Below, in pieces: positions 1-5,299 of a stretch of 9,317 bases of DNA. Within the stretch, counting starts at the first letter, position 1. Each line of letters begins with the position of its first letter. Location: the NCBI GenBank assembly GCA_003162235.1, contig PMMN01000061.1, positions 1 through 9,317 of the forward strand, in the 5' to 3' direction. This stretch comes from Actinomycetota bacterium (lineage in GTDB: Bacteria > Actinomycetota > Thermoleophilia > Gaiellales > Gaiellaceae). Position numbers and translations under genes: made by a program. The notes beneath the pieces were generated by a model. It saw nothing but the letters and a program-made list of their open reading frames with translations. It made no database searches and was not told where the DNA came from.

Positions 1-425
1 GCGCCGTTGTCGTAACAGACGTAGAGGAAGCGGTGTCCGCGCTCCAGCGCCCCGGACAGAGCCTGCAGGCCGATGTCGTAGGTGCCGCCGTCGCCGCCGA
101 AAGCGACGATCGTGACGTCTTTGTCGCCGCCGGGTAGCGTTCCGCGCCGTTTCAGGACCTTGAAGGCGGCTTCGACGCCGCTCGCAACGGCTGCCGTGTT
201 CTCGAAGGCGGTGTGCATCCAGGGCACGTTCCAGGCGGTGATCGGGTAACGCGAGGTGGCGACTTCGAGGCAGCCGGTGGCGTTGACGACGATGACCGGC
301 GTCTCGATCGAGCTTAGAACCGTACGGACGATGGCCGGGGCTCCGCATCCCTGGCAGAGAGCATGTCCACCGCCGAGCGGCTGGACGCCGTTTTGGTTTC
401 TAGCAATCCGCTTGAGTCTCGACAT
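1..425 (-). CDS. porB: 2-ketoacid (pyruvate):ferredoxin oxidoreductase, beta subunit (partial, C-terminus off window)
   Basis: This is the thiamine-diphosphate-binding subunit of a four-subunit 2-oxoacid:ferredoxin oxidoreductase, which decarboxylates pyruvate or a related acid to acyl-CoA in the cytoplasm. The window shows the first 141 codons. Near the N-terminus is [12 protein letters not shown], with C24 and C27, followed by C52 in NATGCLE. These are three of the cysteines that hold the proximal [4Fe-4S] cluster in this family; the fourth is expected downstream, outside the window. Residues 110-140 carry the TPP/Mg site, beginning [10 protein letters not shown] and ending YVCYDN. The ATG at 425 is preceded by GGAG about 10 nt upstream and lies 6 nt after the alpha-subunit stop, so it is the last visible gene of the operon. 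Family assignment is firm. The substrate could also be another 2-oxoacid. Confidence 0.95.
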   Translation of the reverse strand, partial: MSRLKRIARNQNGVQPLGGGHALCQGCGAPAIVRTVLSSIETPVIVVNATGCLEVATSRYPITAWNVPWMHTAFENTAAVASGVEAAFKVLKRRGTLPGGDKDVTIVAFGGDGGTYDIGLQALSGALERGHRFLYVCYDNG

Positions 426-431
426 GGTGGA

Positions 432-1592
432 TTAGCTCCGTAGTCCGATGTGGGTGGGTGCCTCGCCGGCGAAGATGGCCCGGCCTTCCGCCGGAACCAG
501 CTCGCGGCCGCCGAGGCCGAAGACGTGAGCACGCAACTTCGTACTCGATCCGTATAGCGCCGCCGCCATCTCGGCGTGCAGCGAAGGCACCGAGCCGGGC
601 GCATCCGAGCGATCGAGCACGATCACTTCCTTGACCGGCTCGAGCGCCCTTCGGATCGCCTCGGCGGGGAAAGGGCGGTAAGAGACGAGCCGAAGCAGTC
701 CAACCTTCTCGCCTTCGGTACGCAAGTCGTCGACGACGTCCTTGATCGTGCCGGCCGTAGATCCCATCAGGAAGATCACCTTCTCGGCGCCCTCGAGCTC
801 GTACTCTTCGAGCATGCTGAAGGGCCGGTCGACCAGCTGGGAGTACTCGGCGAAGACATCCGCGATCACCGTCTCCGCAGCTTCCATGGCCGCGTTCATC
901 TGGTAGCGGAGCTCGGTGTAGTAGTCCTGCAGGGCGAAGATCCCCTTGGTCGTAACCTGCTCGGTGTCGAGAAGCGGCAGCGGCACTTTGTACTCGCCGA
1001 CGAAGTCTTTGACGTCTTCGTCGGGAGTAAGGACCAGTGGCTCCTCCGAGTGAGTGAGCGTGAAGCCGTCCTGGCAGACGAGCACGGGCAGCATCACGTC
1101 GGGATGCTCGGAGATCCGCGCCGCCATCACCGCGTGGTCGTAAGCCTCCTGGACGCTCTCGGCGAAGATCTGGATCACACCCGAGTCGCGGATCATCATC
1201 GAGTCGGAGTGGTCGCAGTGGATGTTGAGCGGCGCCGAGAGGGCGCGGTTGCCTACCGCCATCACGATCGGGGCTCGCATACCCGCGGCGATGTAGACGA
1301 CCTCGGCCATCAGGGCCAGGCCCTGTGACGAGGTGGCGGTCATCGTGCGGGCGCCCGCCATAGCGGAGCCGATTGCCGCGCTCATCGCAGAGTGCTCGGA
1401 CTCGACGTTGACGATCTCGGTCGTCGCCTTGCCGTTGGCGGCGAGCTTTGCGAAGGTCTGGATGATCGGGGTCTGCGGGGTGATCGGGTAGACGGGGAAG
1501 ACGTCCGGATCGATCTGAGCCATTGCGTAGGCAACGGCCTCGCCGCCGGTTAGGAGCTGGGCTCCTTCCTGAGTCTTAACTGCCACTTTCAT
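432..1592 (-). CDS. porA: 2-ketoacid (pyruvate):ferredoxin oxidoreductase, alpha subunit
   Basis: A 386-residue protein, full length for stand-alone PorA. It forms the catalytic core with the beta subunit, and the TPP active site lies at their interface. The family signatures are clear: YPITPQTP (residues 35-42), the ESEHSA segment (64-69) in the TPP pyrimidine-domain region, TATSSQGLALM (about 85-95), and a long conserved stretch from GNRALSAP through HCDHSDSM to SGVIQIFAES (about 114-146). GSTAGTIKD (278-286) and SYRPFP (304-309) mark the C-terminal transketolase-like domain. I chose the ATG at 1592 because GGTGAT, complementary to the 16S tail, ends 8 nt before it. A GTG at 1595 would add one residue. 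The gene overlaps the end of the delta-subunit gene by 17 nt and ends TAA 6 nt before porB. Confidence 0.96.
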   Translation of the reverse strand: MKVAVKTQEGAQLLTGGEAVAYAMAQIDPDVFPVYPITPQTPIIQTFAKLAANGKATTEIVNVESEHSAMSAAIGSAMAGARTMTATSSQGLALMAEVVYIAAGMRAPIVMAVGNRALSAPLNIHCDHSDSMMIRDSGVIQIFAESVQEAYDHAVMAARISEHPDVMLPVLVCQDGFTLTHSEEPLVLTPDEDVKDFVGEYKVPLPLLDTEQVTTKGIFALQDYYTELRYQMNAAMEAAETVIADVFAEYSQLVDRPFSMLEEYELEGAEKVIFLMGSTAGTIKDVVDDLRTEGEKVGLLRLVSYRPFPAEAIRRALEPVKEVIVLDRSDAPGSVPSLHAEMAAALYGSSTKLRAHVFGLGGRELVPAEGRAIFAGEAPTHIGLRS

Positions 1593-1905
1593 CACTCCTC
1601 ATCACCCAGCCAGCGGGGGTTTCTGTCTCCTCGGGCACCATCTCGATCGCCCCGACGGGGCAGACGGCTGCGCAAACCTCGCAGCCCTTGCAGAAGTAGT
1701 CGTCGAAGCCGACGAAGGTCGTGTCTTCGAGCAGAATCGCCGAGTCTGGGCAATAGAGCCAGCAGAGCAGGCAATTGGTGCACTTCGAGAGATCGGCGAG
1801 CGGCTTGATGCCGGTGCGCCAACTCCCGGTCTTGGGCTTCTCTGCGTCGGTGGGCCTGATCGTGCCCCCCGGCGAGAGCTCTTGCCAGGGCCTCAGGCCA
1901 GACAT
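1576..1905 (-). CDS. porD: 2-ketoacid:ferredoxin oxidoreductase, delta subunit (2x[4Fe-4S] ferredoxin-like)
   Basis: A 109-residue ferredoxin-type subunit that carries electrons away from the TPP/Fe-S core. It holds two canonical CxxCxxCxxxC motifs: C42, C45, C48, C52 (in CTNCLLCWLYCPD) and C72, C75, C78, C82 (in CKGCEVCAAVCPVGA). Each should bind one [4Fe-4S] cluster, with the last cysteine of each motif completing the other cluster as in bacterial 2x[4Fe-4S] ferredoxins. The roughly 40-residue N-terminal segment before the first motif, with SWRTGIKP, is typical of PorD and distinguishes it from a free ferredoxin. The ATG at 1905 has GGAGGG about 7 nt upstream and lies inside the end of the gamma-subunit gene (13-nt overlap). 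A longer opening in the same frame, up to 2511, is only antisense-like shadow of the gamma gene. Confidence 0.94.
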   Translation of the reverse strand: MSGLRPWQELSPGGTIRPTDAEKPKTGSWRTGIKPLADLSKCTNCLLCWLYCPDSAILLEDTTFVGFDDYFCKGCEVCAAVCPVGAIEMVPEETETPAGWVMRSDESGS

Positions 1906-2417
1906 GCGTATCCCTCCGCGATTGCCGCGCGGAGCGAGTCCGCGTCGAGTCGTTTTCCGAGTTTCTTGACAGCGGCGTCCTGGATGTTCACGAGCGGAAT
2001 ACCGCCCGCGGCAGCCGCGGCGCCGAGCATGACGACGTTCGAGAACTTCAGCCCGTGGTCGTGGGCGATCTTCAGGGCTGGAATGGCGCGTGCGTTGACG
2101 CCCTTCAGCGATTCCGGCAGCTCGTTGGTGTCGACCAGCACGACGCCGTCGTCCGAGAGCCCCTCGGCGACGTTCATCTCGTTCACGAGCGTCGGCTCGA
2201 GCACGATCACGATGTCGGGCGCGGCGACCGGGTCGTGACGGCGGATCGCCTTGTCCGAGATGCGGGTGTATGCGCGCATCGGCGCACCGCGGCGCTCGGG
2301 GCCGTACTCCGGGAAGGCCTGCACGCTCGACCCGGCGAGAAGCCCAGCCTCTGCAAGCAGCTGCGAGACGGTCTTCGCACCCTGGCCGGCGCGTGCGTGC
2401 CAGCGAACTTCCTTCAT
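1893..2417 (-). CDS. porC: 2-ketoacid:ferredoxin oxidoreductase, gamma subunit
   Basis: A 174-residue gamma subunit (PorC, also called PorG). In related multi-subunit enzymes this domain helps hold CoA and the complex together. Family motifs include RAGQGAKTVSQLLAEA (9-24), at the place of the usual GRGGQG loop, and VQAFPEYGPERRGAP (32-46), a hallmark of the family. The run from PDIVIVLEP (67-75) to VLVDTNELP (93-101) also fits. The first glycine of the usual GRGGQG is alanine here, a mild deviation. The ATG at 2417 overlaps the flavoprotein TGA stop as ATGA, with AGGAGA upstream, so translation is probably coupled. The TGA stop at 1893 lies inside the start of porD. The same frame is open to 2579, but the residues upstream of the chosen start look like out-of-frame flavoprotein sequence. 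Confidence 0.94.
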   Translation of the reverse strand: MKEVRWHARAGQGAKTVSQLLAEAGLLAGSSVQAFPEYGPERRGAPMRAYTRISDKAIRRHDPVAAPDIVIVLEPTLVNEMNVAEGLSDDGVVLVDTNELPESLKGVNARAIPALKIAHDHGLKFSNVVMLGAAAAAGGIPLVNIQDAAVKKLGKRLDADSLRAAIAEGYACLA

Positions 2418-3760
2418 CTCTTCTCTCCTTGCACGAAGGCCTCGATACCGGCGACGGCGACCTTGGCACCGCCGACGGCCTGAACCGCCGTCGCGCCGCC
2501 GTTGATCGCATCGCCCGCGGCGAAGTACTTGGGATTGGTCGTCTGGCCCGTCTCCGGGTTGATCTTGATCCGGCCCCACTCGAGCTCGAGCCCGTCGATC
2601 AGGCTCAGGAACTCCTCGCGCGGACGCTGGCCGATCGCCTTGACGATCGTGTCGACCGGCAGGTCGAAGTCGGCGCCTTCGATCGGCTCGGGGCGGCGGC
2701 GGCCCGAGTCGTCGGGCTCACCGAGCTTCATCGGCTGGCACTCGACCGCCGTCAGGCGGCCGTTCTCGCCCTTGAAGGCGACCGGAAGCGTCAGCCACTT
2801 GAAGACGACGCCTTCCTCGAGCGCCTCTTCGTACTCGTGGTAGAAGGCGGGCATCTCGGCCTGGGTGCGCCGGTAGAGGACGGTGACCTCCTCGGCGCCC
2901 AGCCTGAGCGCCTCGCGGGCGACGTCCATCGCCGTGTTGCCGCCGCCGATGACGGCCGCCCTGCGCCCGACCTGGGGCGGGTTGCCGTCCTTGAGCGCTT
3001 CGATAAAGGGAAGGGACTCCCAGACACCCTCGAGATCGTCGCCGGGCGTCTTCACCAGAACGTCCTCGCCGTAACCGATGCCGAGGAAGATCGCTTCGAC
3101 CTCCTTCTCGATCTCGGCCAGGGCTTTCTTGCTGTCGATCTTCGCTTCCAGCTTGATCTCGACTCCAAGCCCGGCTAGGGCGACCGCCTCGGCGGGCAGC
3201 GGCTCGGTGTGCTGGCGGAAGGGCGCGATCGCGTAGCGGATCAGCCCGCCGACCTCGGCGCGCTCGTCGTAGACGGTGACGGTGTAGCCACGCGCGGCCA
3301 GCTCCCCGGCGCAAGCGAGCCCGGCGGGACCGGCGCCGATGACGGCCACCTTGTGACCGTTAGCGGCGGCTTTCTTGCGCGGAGCGACTCCGTTGGCGTA
3401 GGCCCAGTCGGCGGCGAAGCGCTGCAGTCTTCCGATCTCGATCGCCGCCTCGTCCTGGCTGTTCATCACGCACGAGGCCTGGCAGAGCACCTCGACCGGG
3501 CAAACGCGGGCGCAACTGGCAGCGAGGATGTTCTGCTCGAAGAGGGTCAGGGCTGCCGCGCCGGGGTCGCCTGCTGCGATCTGGGCAATGAAGGTGGGAA
3601 CATCGACGTCGGCCGGACAGGCGACGGTGCAGGGGGCGGTCGCGTATACGCCGCCGCACTGCAGGCAGAGGTCGGCTTGGACGAGCGCCTCCTCTTCGGA
3701 TAGAGGCGACTTCAGATCAGAGAAGTCCCCTACCAGTGTTTCTTGCGCAAACGCGCTCAT
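2414..3760 (-). CDS. GltD/NfnB-type FAD- and NAD(P)-binding iron-sulfur oxidoreductase
   Basis: A 448-residue flavoprotein of the glutamate-synthase small subunit/dihydropyrimidine-dehydrogenase N-domain family, close to the usual size. Residues 30-100 hold two cysteine groups, C32-x2-C35-x8-C44-x3-C48 and C83-x3-C87-x5-C93-x3-C97, expected to bind two [4Fe-4S] clusters. GAGPAG (142-147) is the FAD dinucleotide site, GGGNTAMD (272-279) the NAD(P) site, and AAGDAINGGATAVQA (414-428) the C-terminal FAD contact. No GltA-type large subunit lies next to it. Instead it is the first gene of a por operon, 4-nt overlapped with porC. By inference it passes electrons between NAD(P)H and the ferredoxin-like delta subunit or a free ferredoxin; an NfnB-like role is possible, but no NfnA partner is visible here. 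The ATG at 3760 follows GGAG with a short 4-nt spacer. Confidence 0.9.
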   Translation of the reverse strand: MSAFAQETLVGDFSDLKSPLSEEEALVQADLCLQCGGVYATAPCTVACPADVDVPTFIAQIAAGDPGAAALTLFEQNILAASCARVCPVEVLCQASCVMNSQDEAAIEIGRLQRFAADWAYANGVAPRKKAAANGHKVAVIGAGPAGLACAGELAARGYTVTVYDERAEVGGLIRYAIAPFRQHTEPLPAEAVALAGLGVEIKLEAKIDSKKALAEIEKEVEAIFLGIGYGEDVLVKTPGDDLEGVWESLPFIEALKDGNPPQVGRRAAVIGGGNTAMDVAREALRLGAEEVTVLYRRTQAEMPAFYHEYEEALEEGVVFKWLTLPVAFKGENGRLTAVECQPMKLGEPDDSGRRRPEPIEGADFDLPVDTIVKAIGQRPREEFLSLIDGLELEWGRIKINPETGQTTNPKYFAAGDAINGGATAVQAVGGAKVAVAGIEAFVQGEKR

Positions 3761-3844
3761 CAGACTCCAGTCTTTATCCGGGGTGAGGGCCTAGGCAACC
3801 GGGAATGCTACCGACGAGAACCGTGTTGGCCGCGGGTCTACGTT

Positions 3845-3857
3845 CGCGGTTTCCGCG
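3845..3857 (-). other. Small leader hairpin upstream of the flavoprotein gene
   Basis: A perfect 5-bp inverted repeat, CGCGG and CCGCG, separated by three bases. It would fold as a tight stem-loop in the por operon leader, 85-97 nt before the start codon. No T-run follows on the minus strand, so it does not look like a terminator. A role in leader structure or transcript stability is only a guess. Confidence 0.3.
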
Positions 3858-3878
3858 GTCGTTTCGTACCTTCCTCAC

Positions 3879-3909
3879 GCTATAGGTAAAAACGACCAGG
3901 CTCGGTCAG
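3879..3909 (-). promoter_or_regulatory. Weak sigma-70-like promoter candidate for the por operon
   Basis: On the minus strand a TATAGC box (3884-3879) lies 19 nt downstream of CTGACC (3909-3904), each matching four of six consensus bases. The spacer is 1-2 nt longer than ideal. The box lies about 120 nt before the first ATG of the operon at 3760, which would leave a long leader. It is the best candidate I see, but high-GC bacteria often have poorly conserved promoters, so this is tentative. Confidence 0.25.
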
Positions 3910-4021
3910 TATTCCCAGGTCTCATACTCGGCCGCGGGGCGCGGTTCTGTGAGCGAATTCCTTCAGACTGAGATACGCCGACGCTCGGCGGGGCGAGACG
4001 CTGTTTATCAAGCACTCGGAG

Positions 4022-4104
4022 CCACCCACCCGTGTGGTTGTGGAAGGGTCTTCTCGAAGTCCCAAATCGGGCGGGACCCACCTCTCCTCCCCCCACCCAC
4101 CCAC
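4022..4104 (-). repeat. Two G-rich tracts sharing GGGTGGGTGG on the minus strand
   Basis: The minus strand of 4077-4102 reads GGG-T-GGG-T-GGGGGG, then GG-rich sequence, then GGG. The 10-mer GGGTGGGTGG recurs at 4022-4031, about 70 nt away. The first tract has four or more G-runs and could form a G-quadruplex with one long loop (about 9 nt), slightly outside the standard 1-7 nt rule. The tracts lie downstream of the transporter gene and upstream of the por operon on the transcribed sense strand. Confidence 0.45.
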
Positions 4105-4269
4105 GGGGCGTAACAAGGTATCGAGAAAAGGCGCTCGCGAATGTGCCAGCTTCGTGTCGAAACCCTTCGCCGTCTGACCGAGTAGGCGGCGGCAGGCACG
4201 GTTGAGCGTTCTAGCCATATACGCGCCGGTCGCACCCGGTCGACGCTTCACCCCGAGACGAGCTCAGAC

Positions 4270-5076
4270 TCAAATCAGGTGCGGAATCAGCTCGCCCACG
4301 ATGAATCCGATCAGCGCGGCGGCGCCCCCAACCGCAAGAACGTGCAGGCCGCTGCGTAGGCGGCGCAACCCGGTGATCCGGCCCTTCAGCGCTCCCAGGC
4401 CGAACAGAGCCGTCGCTGTCGCGGCGAGCGAGACGGCGAGCGCCGTTCTCACTCCCCAGGCGAAGTAGGGGAAGAGCGGCACCCACGCGGCGGCGACGAA
4501 CATCGCCCCGACGACGAGTGCATCGCCCAAAGCCGTGCGGTGCTCGCCATAGGCGAGTCCGAGCTCCTTCTCGACCGTCATGCGCACATGCGAGTGAGGG
4601 TGACGGGCCAGGATCTCGCTCACCGTCTGGGCGTCCTCGCTCGGGATTCCCTCCTCCTCGAGCAGGATCTGAAGCTCTCGGCGCTCGATCTCCGGATGAT
4701 CGTCCATCTCGGCCAGCTCGTCGGCGATCGCGCCGCGGAAGAGCGCGTTCTCGGCCTGGCTGGAGAGATAGACACCGGCCGCCATAGAGAGCGAGCTGGC
4801 GGCCATCTCGGCGACGCCGGCGATCACGATCGTCGCCCCGGAACGGTCCGCGACGGCGAGACCGGTGAGCAGCCCCAGCGTCCCGATCAGCCCGTCCTGC
4901 GCTCCGAGCACGAGCTCGCGGATGCGCGAGGCGCGCTCGATACGGGGGCGTGACTCGAGCGCCCAGCGCCGTAACGCCTCGCCTCCGGTCGGGTGGGCTC
5001 CGCGCGGGCGCACTCGTACCGGCAGGCGCTCGGGCGGAATCATGCCGTCGGCGGGCTCGAAAACACGCCGCCGCAT
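4270..5076 (-). CDS. VIT1/CCC1-family Fe2+/Mn2+ transporter
   Basis: A 268-residue membrane protein of the vacuolar iron transporter family, which moves ferrous iron or manganese out of the cytoplasm, in bacteria usually by H+ exchange. Using the ATG at 5076, TM1 (about 55-77) starts IRELVLGAQDGLIGT, TM2 (about 82-103) holds the family hallmark EMAASSLSMAAGVYLSSQAE, and TM3-5 lie near 182-203, 210-230 and 244-264. Between TM2 and TM3 is a cytoplasmic helical region (about 108-180) rich in acidic residues (DELAEMDD, ELQILLEEEG, TVEKELG), matching the metal-binding domain. I chose 5076 because GGAGA sits 9 nt upstream. An ATG at 5100 lacks a ribosome site, and one at 5043 is also possible. The roughly 50-residue basic N-terminal tail before TM1 is longer than needed for transport. 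Confidence 0.88.
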   Translation of the reverse strand: MRRRVFEPADGMIPPERLPVRVRPRGAHPTGGEALRRWALESRPRIERASRIRELVLGAQDGLIGTLGLLTGLAVADRSGATIVIAGVAEMAASSLSMAAGVYLSSQAENALFRGAIADELAEMDDHPEIERRELQILLEEEGIPSEDAQTVSEILARHPHSHVRMTVEKELGLAYGEHRTALGDALVVGAMFVAAAWVPLFPYFAWGVRTALAVSLAATATALFGLGALKGRITGLRRLRSGLHVLAVGGAAALIGFIVGELIPHLI

Positions 5077-5100
5077 CCACTGTCGTCTCCGGCCGGGCAT

Positions 5101-5150
5101 TCGTGATCGAGCGTAGCTAATGGGAGGAGACTCTTCTCGCGCCTGCGGTT
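5101..5150 (-). promoter_or_regulatory. Short upstream region of the transporter gene
   Basis: Only about 75 bp separate the remnant's stop from the chosen transporter start. The minus strand here has ATTAGCTACG, which could supply a weak -10-like element, but I see no matching -35 at proper spacing. A promoter is expected somewhere here or within the remnant, because the upstream Ig/RCC1 gene is unrelated in role. No operator or metal-box palindrome was recognised. Confidence 0.15.
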
Positions 5151-5159
5151 CTAGAGAAG
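5133..5159. other. Inverted repeat around the end of the gene remnant
   Basis: CTTCTC (5133-5138) and GAGAAG (5154-5159) are perfect 6-bp complements around a 15-nt loop. On the minus strand the stop codon of the remnant at 5151-5153 lies at the edge of the first arm. No T-run follows, so it is at best a weak terminator-like hairpin between the remnant and the transporter gene. Confidence 0.25.
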
Positions 5160-5288
5160 CTGCCGAAGAAAAGCGCCGCCACCGATCGAGTGCCCAGTGC
5201 GCTTGCCGGCGCGCAAGCGCAGCTCGCGGTCGGAGCTGACGAGCCAGTGTCCCTTGCCGGCTTCTGCCAGCGCCGCGGCCCGGCGTTG
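5151..5288 (-). pseudogene. Headless remnant resembling a PIN/NYN-like nuclease C-terminus
   Basis: A 45-codon open stretch lies between an in-frame TGA (5289-5291) and a TAG (5151-5153). Its translation contains GKGHWLVSSDRELRLRAGK and then IGGGAFLRQLL. The pattern hydrophobic-V-(S/T)-S-D-R-E-L-R, followed by a glycine-rich turn and a final hydrophobic 'FLR.L' helix, resembles the last strand and helix of PIN/NYN-like (YacP-type) ribonuclease domains, where the SD pair is near the active site. No start codon with a ribosome site is present, and the rest of a domain (about 100 or more residues) is missing. Upstream sequence is instead the end of the Ig/RCC1 protein, 11 bp away. I read it as a truncated gene left by a deletion or insertion. 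The family call is from pattern memory, not a search. Confidence 0.45.
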
Positions 5289-5299
5289 TCAGTAACCGC

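Larger units (their letters stand above)
3761..4269. other. Intergenic region between the VIT1-type gene and the por operon
   Basis: About 510 bp with no coding sequence I can support. The longest open frame, 3922-4251 on the minus strand (109 codons), has a biased, low-complexity translation rich in R, P and G, with no recognisable domain. The region must hold the 3' end of the transporter transcript and the promoter and leader of the por operon. Visible elements are a weak promoter candidate near 3879-3909, a small hairpin at 3845-3857, an inverted repeat AGTAT/ATACT at about 3908-3928, a hairpin GTCCC/GGGAC at 4059-4077, and two G-rich tracts on the minus strand. No hairpin followed by a clear T-run was found, so any terminator here is unproven. 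Confidence 0.6.

Noticed and set aside
314..604. A 96-codon minus-strand frame across the alpha/beta junction.
   Set aside because: It is out of frame with both por genes, which account fully for this DNA.
576..1328. A 250-codon plus-strand frame opposite the alpha subunit gene.
   Set aside because: The translation is H/R/D-rich with no domain, and the opposite strand encodes an unmistakable PorA.
4109..4120. Plus-strand cgtaacaaggta, identical to the conserved 3' region of 16S rRNA.
   Set aside because: Only 12 bases match. The neighbouring conserved 16S elements, including the 3' anti-Shine-Dalgarno end, are absent, so I treat it as chance.
3922..4251. A 109-codon minus-strand frame in the intergenic region.
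   Set aside because: No recognisable domain, arginine/proline/glycine-rich translation typical of random GC-rich DNA, and no convincing ribosome site.
4211..5080. A 289-codon minus-strand frame overlapping the transporter gene.
   Set aside because: Its arginine/alanine-rich translation is an alternative frame of the VIT1-type gene, which has clear membrane segments and family motifs.
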